From NCBI GenBank assembly GCA_910584435.1, contig CAJUAP010000029.1, positions 14,440 to 45,127 of the forward strand: a stretch of 30,688 bases of DNA. Reading direction: 5' to 3'. Source of the stretch: an uncultured Acetatifactor sp. (lineage in GTDB: Bacteria; Bacillota; Clostridia; Lachnospirales; Lachnospiraceae). The translations under genes and the position numbers were made by a program. The number at the start of each line of letters is the position of its first letter. Position 1 is the first letter of the stretch. The notes below the pieces were generated by a model. That model was given only the letters and a program-made list of their open reading frames with translations. It did not search any database and was not told the origin of the DNA. Below, in pieces: positions 14,936 through 22,016 of this stretch.

Positions 14936-15754
14936 TCACAGGTTCGGCTCCTGCCTGACCAGCTGCAGGTCTTCATCTTTTTTCACTACCACACCGATAA
15001 AAGGCAATGCCTTTCTAATGGTGTCCGCTGAAATTCCGCCAATCTGCAGTGCGTTGACCCAGTCAATCAGCTCTGAAGTGCTGGGCTTTTTGCGGATGTC
15101 GCGAATTGCTCTGATATTATAGAATACTTCCATGGCATTTTTCAGCAGATGTTCTTCCACATCCGGATAATGAACCCTGACGATTTCTTCCATCAATTCC
15201 CTGGAGGGGAAATCAATATAATGGAAAATACAGCGGCGCAGGAATGCATCCGGCAATTCCTTTTCTGCATTGGAAGTAATGATAACAATGGGGCGCTGTT
15301 TTGCTTTTATGGTACGTTTTGTCTCGTTGATATAGAACTCCATCTGATCCAATTCCCACAAAAGGTCATTGGGGAACTCCAAATCCGCCTTATCAATCTC
15401 ATCAATCAGCAGAACTACCTGTTCCTCACTGTCAAAAGCTTCCCCTAATTTCCCCAATTTAATATAACGGGCAATATCGTTTACGCCTTCCTCTCCAAAC
15501 TGGCCGTCATAGAGGCGCTGAATGGTATCATATACATACAGACCCTCCTGAGCCTTCGTAGTAGATTTAATATTCCAAATAATCAGCTTTTTCCCCAAAG
15601 CCTTCGCCACGGCTTCCGCAAGCATCGTTTTACCTGTGCCCGGCTCACCTTTAATGAGCAGCGGTTTCTTTAATGCAATGGCAATATTGACGCTGGCCAT
15701 CAGTTCCTCGCTTGCCACATATTCGCCCGTTCCCTGAAATCCTTGCTGTTCCAT
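14936..15754 (-). CDS. MoxR-family AAA ATPase
   Basis: 272 residues from ATG 15754, chosen for the AAAGGGG upstream. Walker A GEPGTGKT is at residues 36-43, Walker B VLLIDEIDKADLEF near 111-124, and the sensor 1/arginine-finger region IITSNAEKELPDAFLRRC follows. MoxR ATPases assist maturation of specific enzyme complexes together with a VWA (CoxE-like) protein. That partner is at 9615-10838, displaced 4.1 kb downstream by the inserted cassette. If the two were once one operon, the VWA gene now depends on the cassette's transcription or its own promoter. Confidence 0.9.
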   Translation of the reverse strand: MEQQGFQGTGEYVASEELMASVNIAIALKKPLLIKGEPGTGKTMLAEAVAKALGKKLIIWNIKSTTKAQEGLYVYDTIQRLYDGQFGEEGVNDIARYIKLGKLGEAFDSEEQVVLLIDEIDKADLEFPNDLLWELDQMEFYINETKRTIKAKQRPIVIITSNAEKELPDAFLRRCIFHYIDFPSRELMEEIVRVHYPDVEEHLLKNAMEVFYNIRAIRDIRKKPSTSELIDWVNALQIGGISADTIRKALPFIGVVVKKDEDLQLVRQEPNL

Positions 15755-15796
15755 GATTTCCACACCCCTTTCTATTGGCATCTCCTATTCTTTTTC

Positions 15797-15825
15797 TTGA
15801 AAATCCTTCCTATTCATGTTACGAT
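15797..15825 (+). promoter_or_regulatory. Candidate promoter of metF
   Basis: TTGAAA (15797-15802) and TACGAT (15820-15825) are 17 nt apart, about 60 nt before the metF ATG. No SAM riboswitch (S-box) is visible in the short leader, which holds only the small CTTG...CAAG inverted repeat near 15830-15845. Confidence 0.45.
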
Positions 15826-15885
15826 ATTCTTGGCTTAAAATCAAGTACAAACTGATGAAAGGGATAAGATAAGAGGAAACGAACT

Positions 15886-16761
15886 ATGTTAAAAGATATG
15901 TTTGAAAACAAGCGCACATTGTCTTTTGAAGTATTTCCGCCAAAAAAGGACAGGGAAATGGAAGAAGAGCATTCCTTTGATAAAGCTTTTGAAGTATTGG
16001 ATGCATTGGGAAAATTGTCGCCTGATTTTATCAGCGTCACCTATGGAGCCGGCGGAAGCCGTTCTGGTAAGACAGTGGAGATCGCCTCCTACATTCAGAA
16101 CACACTGAAAATCGATGCCATGGCGCATATGACCTGCGTGGGCAGCAGACAGGAGGATCTGCTGCATGTAGCCGAGGCATTGAAAGAGCATGAGGTAAAC
16201 CATGTATTGGCGCTGCGAGGCGACCGGCCCAGGGACATGAGTGACGAGCAGTTTGCTTCCAGAGACTTTGCCCATGCCAGTGATCTGATAGCCTTCCTGC
16301 GCGAGAACACCAAGCTGCACATGGCAGGTGCCTGCTATCCTGAGAAGCATTTTGAATGTTTCAGCATGGAGTCTGATCTGAACAATCTGAAGAAGAAACA
16401 AGACGCAGGTGCGGAATTTTTCATCAGCCAGATGTTTTTTGACAATGACTACTATTATTCCTTCCTGGAAAAGGCGGCAAAAAAGGGCATTACAATTCCT
16501 GTATGTGCCGGAATTATGCCTGTTACCTCCGCAAAACAGCTGGGAACTACCATTACGCTGTCAGGTTCCAGTGTGCCAAAGGCACTGACAGATTTGATTG
16601 CCGCCTATGGAGATACACCTGATGAAATGAGAAAAGCAGGAATTGATTACGCCATTCGCCAGATTCGGGATCTGCAGGAAAACGGTGTAAATAATATTCA
16701 TCTTTATACTATGAACAAACCCGGAATGGCCGCGGAAATCGCGGAAGCAGTTTACCGATAA
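15886..16761 (+). CDS. metF: Methylenetetrahydrofolate reductase
   Basis: Reduces 5,10-methylene-tetrahydrofolate to 5-methyl-tetrahydrofolate, using FAD, for methionine synthesis or the methyl branch of one-carbon metabolism. 291 residues, the normal bacterial length. Seen: SFEVFPPKKD near 13-22, SVTYGAGGS in the first third, HVLALRGDRP, and the CYPEKHF segment typical of the family. AGAGGA precedes ATG by 8 nt. Residues 25-30 are MEEEHS, an apparent in-frame insertion between FPPKKDRE and the FDKAFEVLDAL helix, encoded by an exact copy of the 18-nt unit repeated in the DUF512 gene. It has its own promoter and terminator and faces against its neighbours. Confidence 0.95.
   Translation: MLKDMFENKRTLSFEVFPPKKDREMEEEHSFDKAFEVLDALGKLSPDFISVTYGAGGSRSGKTVEIASYIQNTLKIDAMAHMTCVGSRQEDLLHVAEALKEHEVNHVLALRGDRPRDMSDEQFASRDFAHASDLIAFLRENTKLHMAGACYPEKHFECFSMESDLNNLKKKQDAGAEFFISQMFFDNDYYYSFLEKAAKKGITIPVCAGIMPVTSAKQLGTTITLSGSSVPKALTDLIAAYGDTPDEMRKAGIDYAIRQIRDLQENGVNNIHLYTMNKPGMAAEIAEAVYR
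15958..15975 (+). repeat. Single MEEEHS repeat unit inside metF
   Basis: ATGGAAGAAGAGCATTCC is identical in all 18 bases to the unit tandemly repeated at 21458-21529 (minus strand), and is in the same reading frame. It encodes residues 25-30 of MetF. Confidence 0.7.
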
Positions 16762-16860
16762 CACAGAAATCCATCATCAGCTTTGCCAAATTTAATGGTA
16801 AGCCGAAAGAAATTTATAATCAAAATCCATAGTCCAATTCATTAAATGAATGATACATCG

Positions 16861-16902
16861 AAACGGCCACAGAAGCTTACAAAAATCCTGCTATGGCCGT
16901 TT
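16861..16902. terminator. Bidirectional terminator between metF and gpsA
   Basis: AAACGGCCA (16861-16869) pairs with TGGCCGTTT (16894-16902), with a 24-nt loop and TTTTC on the plus strand. It lies between the convergent metF and gpsA genes and can serve both, although on the minus strand the T-run is only three bases. Confidence 0.6.
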
Positions 16903-16924
16903 TCAATCCCGGATACCCGGATAC

Positions 16925-17941
16925 TCACTTTTCTTCCGGCCAGGGCAGATCCGATACTTCCAGCTTCTTATCCCGCAGCATCAGCTCTTTTACCGCCTGG
17001 TCAGCACTTTTTCCTGCAAACAGAATCTCATTTACCTGCTCGATAATGGGCAGCTGCACCTGATATTTCCTGGCAAGCTCCATGGCCGCTTTTGCAGAAT
17101 GCACACCTTCTACTGCCATCCCCACCTCCGCCATTGCTTCTTCATAGCTTCTGCCCTGTCCGATGAGGATACCGGCTCTGCGGTTTCTGGAATGCATACT
17201 GGCACAGGTGACAATCAAATCTCCAATGCCTGTAAGCCCGCAGAATGTCTCAAACTTGCCGCCCATCACAGTACCTAATCTTGCGATTTCCGTAATGCCC
17301 CTTGTAATCAATGCTGCTTTGGTATTATCCCCATAACCAAGGCCGTCCGCAATTCCTGCAGCCAGGGCCACCACATTTTTCAAAGCGCCCCCAAGCTCCA
17401 TGCCAAGAATATCAGGGCTGATATATACGCGGAACACTTCATTCATGAACAATCCCCGGATGTATTCTGCGGTGGATTTGGATTTAGCTCCTACCACAAT
17501 AGTAGTCGGAACCCCTCTCCCCACTTCCTCTGCATGCGAAGGCCCCGACATTACGGCCACGTCCGCCTGTGGGATTTCTTCTTCGATGATTTCCGATAAG
17601 GTCATCAGCGTATGCGGTTCAATTCCCTTTGCCACATTTAATATTTTCTGATTCGGTGCCGCAAAACTGCCGAGCCGATGCGCTATCTCCCTGGTATAAG
17701 AACTTGCAACCGAGAATACCAGCAGATCCTGCCCCTCTACTGCCGCGGAATCCTCATCTGTAAATACCACATTCTGCCCCAGCTTTACCCCCGGCAGCAT
17801 AGGATTCTCATGTTTCTCCCGAAGCAGCGCTATTTTTTTCGCCGATGCTGACCATACTGTTATCTGATGTCCGTTTTTCTCCAATAATGACGCAAGAGCA
17901 ATTCCCCAGCTGCCCCCGCCCAAAATACTGATATTTGCCAT
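16925..17941 (-). CDS. gpsA: Glycerol-3-phosphate dehydrogenase [NAD(P)+]
   Basis: Makes sn-glycerol-3-phosphate from dihydroxyacetone phosphate for phospholipid synthesis. 338 residues with the Rossmann loop GGGSWGIALA at 8-17, MSGPSHAEE in the middle and the catalytic region GALKNVVALAAGIADG (Lys in ALKN). GAGAGG lies 4 nt before ATG 17941. It follows plsY by 20 nt; PlsY uses its product, so the pair forms one step-wise unit. Confidence 0.96.
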   Translation of the reverse strand: MANISILGGGSWGIALASLLEKNGHQITVWSASAKKIALLREKHENPMLPGVKLGQNVVFTDEDSAAVEGQDLLVFSVASSYTREIAHRLGSFAAPNQKILNVAKGIEPHTLMTLSEIIEEEIPQADVAVMSGPSHAEEVGRGVPTTIVVGAKSKSTAEYIRGLFMNEVFRVYISPDILGMELGGALKNVVALAAGIADGLGYGDNTKAALITRGITEIARLGTVMGGKFETFCGLTGIGDLIVTCASMHSRNRRAGILIGQGRSYEEAMAEVGMAVEGVHSAKAAMELARKYQVQLPIIEQVNEILFAGKSADQAVKELMLRDKKLEVSDLPWPEEK

Positions 17942-17961
17942 AACGCCTCTCTTCCGCAGAT

Positions 17962-18633
17962 TTATTTTCCATCTTCCACATTTACCTTATTTTTCTTAAG
18001 CAAGTACGTTTTCCGCTCATTTCCATGGAGCAGACGCACGATATTTTCCCTGTGCTTCCAATAGGCCATTCCTGCCAGCAGTCCGGATATGGCATACATT
18101 TCATAGAGCTGCATTTGTGTCATTTCACCGAACACGTCGCTCTGTCCGCAGATAATCATTTCAATTACAAAACCCGCATACACCAGCAAAGATCCCAGCG
18201 AGACCATATGGGTTGTAAGAAAGATACCAAAGAACACTATCACACCCATAACAATAAAATAAGGATGAAATGCCAGTATCAATCCGGCCGTGGCTGCAAT
18301 TCCCTTACCGCCTTTAAAATTCATATAAAAAGGGTAATTGTGGCCTAAGATTGCACCGGCTCCCGTGTACAGACAGAGCAGATATATCATGTCCGGATAA
18401 CTGTTTCCAAAGGTGAGCCGCACAAGCCATACCGCAGCGATACATTTCAGGCAGTCTCCTGCCAATACAATCAATCCGGCCTTTGTTCCCAATACCCGGA
18501 GCGTGTTCGTGGTTCCGGCATTGCCGCTGCCGTGCTGCCTGATATCAATCCCATGTGCCTTTCCGTAGAAATATGCTGTCTGGAACAAGCCAAACGCATA
18601 GCCGATCACTAAACAGATAACCCTCTCCATCAT
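17962..18633 (-). CDS. plsY: Glycerol-3-phosphate acyltransferase (acyl-phosphate dependent)
   Basis: Membrane enzyme that moves an acyl group from acyl-phosphate to the sn-1 position of glycerol-3-phosphate, the first step of phosphatidic acid synthesis. 223 residues with about five membrane segments. Signature loops are GSGNAGTTNTLRVLG near 37-51 and GHNYPFYMNFKGGKGIAA near 97-114. The ATG overlaps the der stop by 4 nt (ATGA), indicating coupled translation. The C-terminal tail after the last membrane segment is Lys-rich. Confidence 0.95.
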   Translation of the reverse strand: MMERVICLVIGYAFGLFQTAYFYGKAHGIDIRQHGSGNAGTTNTLRVLGTKAGLIVLAGDCLKCIAAVWLVRLTFGNSYPDMIYLLCLYTGAGAILGHNYPFYMNFKGGKGIAATAGLILAFHPYFIVMGVIVFFGIFLTTHMVSLGSLLVYAGFVIEMIICGQSDVFGEMTQMQLYEMYAISGLLAGMAYWKHRENIVRLLHGNERKTYLLKKNKVNVEDGK

Positions 18634-19967
18634 TTCTCTTTCTCACTCCGTTCCCTGATGATAAAACGCAAAGGTGTTCCTCTGAAGCCGAATGTCTCCC
18701 GAATCTGGTTCTCAATATATCTGGTATAGGAAAAATGCATAAGTTCCTTATCATTTACGAAAATCACAAAAGTAGGCGGTTTCACCGATACCTGCGTAAT
18801 ATAGTACAGCCGGAGCCGCTTCCCCTTGTCGGAAGGCGGCTGCTGCAGTGCAACCGCTTCCGCCATAATTTCATTCAGCACACCGGTTCCCACCCTCATA
18901 GCATGATTCTCACTGACAATATCTATAATGTCAAAAAGTTTTTCCAGCCGCTGCCCTGTCTTAGCAGACACGAACACAATTTCTGCATAGGGCATATATG
19001 ATAACGTAGTCCGAACTTTCTCCGTAACACGATAAATCGTCTTATCATCCTTCTCCAGGGCATCCCATTTATTCACGGCAATAATGACTGCTTTGCCCCG
19101 ATCATGGGCAATTCCGGCAATTTTGGCGTCTTGCTCCGTGACCCCTTCCAGAGCATCAATCATCAGTACCACCACATCCGCCCGTTCCACTGCTCCCACA
19201 GTACGAACCACCATAAAATGCTCTAACGCTTCCTTCACCTTGTTCTTCCTGCGAAGCCCCGCCGTATCAATGAATACATATTCTTTACCGTTGCGGGTAA
19301 TCTCCGTATCCACCGCATCCCTTGTGGTGCCTGCAATATCAGACACAATAAGACGGTTTTCTCCCAACAGCTTATTAATCAGCGAAGATTTGCCCACATT
19401 CGGCTTACCTACGATTGCCACCCTCGGCCTGTCGTCATCCGTTTCCTCATTATCCACATCCCCAAAATAAGATACGACCTCATCCAGCATATCCCCAAGC
19501 CCCAGCTTATTTACGGCGGAGATAGCATGTGGATCTCCAATGCCAAGATTGTAAAATTCATATACATCCGCCATATATTTCTGGACGCTGTCCACTTTAT
19601 TGACTACCAGTACTACCGGCTTATGAGAACGGCGCAGCATATCCGCCACCTTGGCATCCGCGTCTAAAAGTCCCTGCTTCACATCCACAAGAAACAGAAT
19701 CACATCCGCAGTGTCAATGGCAATCTGCGCCTGCTCCCGCATCTGAGACAGAATGACATCCTTGCTGTCAGGTTCAATTCCGCCTGTATCTATCAGTGTA
19801 AAGGACTTGTCCAGCCATGTGACATCCACATAAATCCTGTCCCTGGTAATTCCCGGTGTATCTTTTACAATTGATATGTTTTGTCCTGCCAAAGCGTTAA
19901 ACAGCGTGGATTTGCCCACATTCGGTCTTCCTACAACTGCCACTATCGGCCTGTTTTTCTTTGCCAT
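18630..19967 (-). CDS. der: Ribosome-assembly GTPase Der (EngA)
   Basis: Double-GTPase needed for 50S subunit assembly. 445 residues from ATG 19967, where AGGAGGTGA lies 4 nt upstream; the 27 further upstream codons are discarded. First GTPase: GRPNVGKST at 13-21, DTPGITRD, NKVD. Second: GKPNVGKSS, DIAGTTRDAV, NKWD. A C-terminal KH-like domain follows (IRETFGFRGTPLRFIIRER). It is followed by plsY with a 4-nt overlap and preceded by the DUF512 gene, an order common in Clostridia. Confidence 0.97.
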   Translation of the reverse strand: MAKKNRPIVAVVGRPNVGKSTLFNALAGQNISIVKDTPGITRDRIYVDVTWLDKSFTLIDTGGIEPDSKDVILSQMREQAQIAIDTADVILFLVDVKQGLLDADAKVADMLRRSHKPVVLVVNKVDSVQKYMADVYEFYNLGIGDPHAISAVNKLGLGDMLDEVVSYFGDVDNEETDDDRPRVAIVGKPNVGKSSLINKLLGENRLIVSDIAGTTRDAVDTEITRNGKEYVFIDTAGLRRKNKVKEALEHFMVVRTVGAVERADVVVLMIDALEGVTEQDAKIAGIAHDRGKAVIIAVNKWDALEKDDKTIYRVTEKVRTTLSYMPYAEIVFVSAKTGQRLEKLFDIIDIVSENHAMRVGTGVLNEIMAEAVALQQPPSDKGKRLRLYYITQVSVKPPTFVIFVNDKELMHFSYTRYIENQIRETFGFRGTPLRFIIRERSEKEK

Positions 19968-20032
19968 GTCTTCACCTCCTGACTGCCCATAACCCATAAA
20001 TAAATCATGAGAAGAATGCCGCTGAAACAGCA

Positions 20033-21646
20033 CTAACGATTTCCCCAATAATAGCTTAACATTTTCTCTACAAAATCATACCCGCTTGATTTTACAATAT
20101 TAACGGGCACTTGTAAAGTCTTTTCCAAATCTCCCAGCCTAAAATCATCCAGAAATACATCCTCACCGCTTCGGAGGATGTTTTCCGGCAGGAACAGACA
20201 ACGCCCCAATGGTCTGTTTTCTAATTGCCGCAGCAAATCCTGCCCCGTAATCAGCCCTGACACTGTAATCCTTTCCCCGAAGAAATCATTCGTGATGGGA
20301 TACACATGAATGTACAGGCCCGGATACACCGCCATCATCCGACCGGCCATCTGCTGCAGATAAGGATACGCCAGCCGCCCTGTGGCAATTGCCAGCTCAC
20401 ATTGCGCCCCAGGCACACAGGCTTTTCCGCTGCGGTTCTCCGCTTTCATGGCACATGCTTCTCCACCGCTGCCGTCTGCTTCCATGGCACATGCTTCTCC
20501 GCCGCTGCCGTCTGCTTCCATGGCACATGCTTCTCCACCGCTGCCGTCTGCTTCCATGGCACATGCTTTTCCACCGCTGCCGGACTGTATCATGGCGTCT
20601 TCAAATTCATCCAGCAGAAGCCGCACCATTCCAACGCCGTTTTCCAGCTGCAGATACCCGTCATAACGCTGTTCTTCAGGCATGTCTCTGCCCGCGAGAA
20701 TATACCATTCGTCACTGGCATGGACAAAGTGTGTATGATACTGCTGCCAGCAGACTTTCTGATATTTTTCTATTGACTCGATCACCCGGACGGCATCCTC
20801 CCTTGCAAATGGCTCCAGCGGAAACAATCCCTCTCTGTATTTGGTCAGCCCCACCGGCACTACAGAGACGCTTTCCAGATAGGGAATATATCTCATCAGC
20901 TGATCTATACTGTATTCCAGCTCACTTCCGTCATTGATATCTTTACACAGCACAATCTGTCCGTTCATGCGGATTCCTGCCGCATATAATCTGTCCACTT
21001 TTTTCAGTACTTCCCCTGCGAAACGATTGTTCAGCATCCGGCACCGAAGTTCCGGGTTCATGGTATGAAACGAAATATTAATAGGCGAGAGACGATATTT
21101 ACATATTCGTTCAATATCACGATCCGACATATTGGTTAAGGTCACGTAATTTCCCTGTAAAAAGGATAACCTGGAATCATCATCCTTAAAGTATAATGTC
21201 TCACGCATTCCCGGCGGCATTTGATCTATAAAACAAAATATGCATTGATTCCGGCAGTGCCGGTATTCGTCCATCAATCCATTCTCGAACTCAATTCCCA
21301 GGTCTTCATCAGGCTCCTTCTCCACCTCCAGAAACCATTGCTCTCCGTTTGGTTTCTCTATGAGAATTTCAATTGCCGGTTCCTGTATCAGATACTGATA
21401 ATCAAATATATCCTCAATTTCCGCAAATTGTTCTCCACCGGAATACCCATCTTCCATGGAATGCTCTTCTTCCATGGAATGCTCTTCTTCCATGGAATGC
21501 TCTTCTTCCATGGAATGTTCTTCTTCCATGAAGTTCTCTTCTTCGTTCTCCAGCTTTCTGATCCCTAACAGCTTGTCCCCCTTTTCAATGCCCAGTTCCT
21601 CTGCTATACTTCCTGGAAGAATTCTGCCTGCAACATGTCCCTTCAT
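20033..21646 (-). CDS. DUF512 protein: PDZ-like and radical-SAM domains, with two tandem-repeat insertions
   Basis: 537 residues from ATG 21646, with AGGAGG 7 nt upstream. A PDZ-like N-terminus (HVAGRILPGSIAEELGIEKG) leads to a radical-SAM-type Cys cluster, Cys131-x3-Cys135-x2-Cys138, and then the DUF512 region ending in LSYYWGN. It probably binds a 4Fe-4S cluster; the reaction is unknown. Two stretches break the family pattern. Residues 40-63 are four tandem MEEEHS hexapeptides plus a partial one, between the PDZ strand and FAEIEDIFDYQYL. Residues 356-403 are four tandem GSGGEACAMEAD-type 12-mers, between LLLDEFEDAMIQS and CELAIATGRLAYP. Both are in frame in surface-loop positions, so the protein probably remains functional. 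The gene lies directly upstream of der. Confidence 0.88.
   Translation of the reverse strand: MKGHVAGRILPGSIAEELGIEKGDKLLGIRKLENEEENFMEEEHSMEEEHSMEEEHSMEEEHSMEDGYSGGEQFAEIEDIFDYQYLIQEPAIEILIEKPNGEQWFLEVEKEPDEDLGIEFENGLMDEYRHCRNQCIFCFIDQMPPGMRETLYFKDDDSRLSFLQGNYVTLTNMSDRDIERICKYRLSPINISFHTMNPELRCRMLNNRFAGEVLKKVDRLYAAGIRMNGQIVLCKDINDGSELEYSIDQLMRYIPYLESVSVVPVGLTKYREGLFPLEPFAREDAVRVIESIEKYQKVCWQQYHTHFVHASDEWYILAGRDMPEEQRYDGYLQLENGVGMVRLLLDEFEDAMIQSGSGGKACAMEADGSGGEACAMEADGSGGEACAMEADGSGGEACAMKAENRSGKACVPGAQCELAIATGRLAYPYLQQMAGRMMAVYPGLYIHVYPITNDFFGERITVSGLITGQDLLRQLENRPLGRCLFLPENILRSGEDVFLDDFRLGDLEKTLQVPVNIVKSSGYDFVEKMLSYYWGNR
20438..20581 (-). repeat. 36-nt coding tandem repeat, four copies
   Basis: Four 36-bp units encode GSGGxACAMxA(D/E), residues 356-403 of the DUF512 protein. 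The inner two copies are nearly identical and the outer ones more diverged. Each unit has a CCATGG or CATGG core, as the 18-nt repeat of the same gene does. A fifth, strongly diverged unit (NRSGKACVPGA) may follow. Confidence 0.85.
21452..21533 (-). repeat. 18-nt coding tandem repeat (MEEEHS), four copies plus partial
   Basis: Units start at 21452, 21470, 21488 and 21506, each TTCCATGGAATGCTCTTC on the plus strand; the fourth has one change (GCT to GTT). A partial unit follows to 21533. TTCCATGGAA is itself a palindrome. Exact copies of the unit occur in tyrS (7459-7476) and metF (15958-15975). Confidence 0.9.
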
Positions 21647-21660
21647 GTATAATCCTCCTA

Positions 21661-21770
21661 TTCCAGTTCCGCATCCGCCCTCCACCACCCATCAAGAGGG
21701 AATCAAATCCTGCCGCTAAATGCCTGCGTCCGGTTTTGATTCCGGGTACTTCCGGGCGGATGCTGTTTTT
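21661..21770 (+). repeat. Large nested hairpin/T-tract element between DUF512 gene and prs
   Basis: TTCCAGTTCC at 21661-21670 is followed by GCATCCGCCC (21671-21680), which pairs perfectly with GGGCGGATGC (21754-21763). Inside, GGAATCAAA (21699-21707) pairs with TTTGATTCC (21735-21743). TGTTTTTT follows at 21764. Outer sequence and edges match the short tandem units at 30559-30688; the inner hairpin is unique. Its left edge is only 14 nt from the DUF512 start codon. A further partial edge (CTTCCAGTTCAC) follows near 21775. Confidence 0.65.
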
Positions 21771-21792
21771 TATACTTCCAGTTCACTTTTTT

Positions 21793-21895
21793 TAGTCGCT
21801 GCGCGACGGTACTAAAGGGTGAGGTTCTTTCACAGCCTCACCTGTCCAGCAAAACATTTTTAATATGCGGCTTGACATTTCTTAGCTGGACTATT
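21793..21895. repeat. Further palindromes and dispersed motif upstream of prs
   Basis: This stretch has GTCGC-TGC-GCGAC inside a TTTA...TAAA frame (about 21793-21818), a GTGAGG...CCTCAC hairpin (about 21821-21842), and GTCCAGC (21844-21850) facing GCTGGAC (21885-21891). The last overlaps TTTCTTAGCTGGACTATT (21878-21895), the near-copy of 185-202. No gene is visible. Confidence 0.5.
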
Positions 21896-21900
21896 ATTCT
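21872..21900 (+). promoter_or_regulatory. Possible distal promoter of prs
   Basis: TTGACA (21872-21877) and TATTCT (21895-21900) are 17 nt apart. It overlaps the dispersed 18-bp motif. Confidence 0.35.
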
Positions 21901-21946
21901 TCGATTCCCCATCAAACCCATTCCTTCCTATCATACAAGAAATTTC

Positions 21947-21975
21947 TTGACGTGTCACTAGCATAATGTTATAAA
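21947..21975 (+). promoter_or_regulatory. Promoter of prs
   Basis: TTGACG (21947-21952) and TATAAA (21970-21975) have a 17-nt spacer and lie about 40 nt before ATG 22017. No purine riboswitch or PurBox is evident. Confidence 0.6.
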
Positions 21976-22016
21976 TGAATTAGCAGTAAATCCAAAAGTG
22001 ACAAATGGAGGTTATC

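Noticed and set aside
15826..15885. SAM riboswitch before metF
   Set aside because: The leader is too short and lacks S-box helices.
15889..16401. 170-codon minus-strand frame inside metF
   Set aside because: Antisense to metF, whose motifs are unambiguous; no start signal or family match.
20306..20937. Overlapping plus-strand frames with His/Ser/Cys-rich repeats
   Set aside because: Mirror frames of the 36-nt coding repeat of the DUF512 gene.
21661..21770. Riboswitch in the DUF512 or prs leader
   Set aside because: The fold is long and nested but no known riboswitch core was recognised, and matching edges at other loci point to a repeat family.
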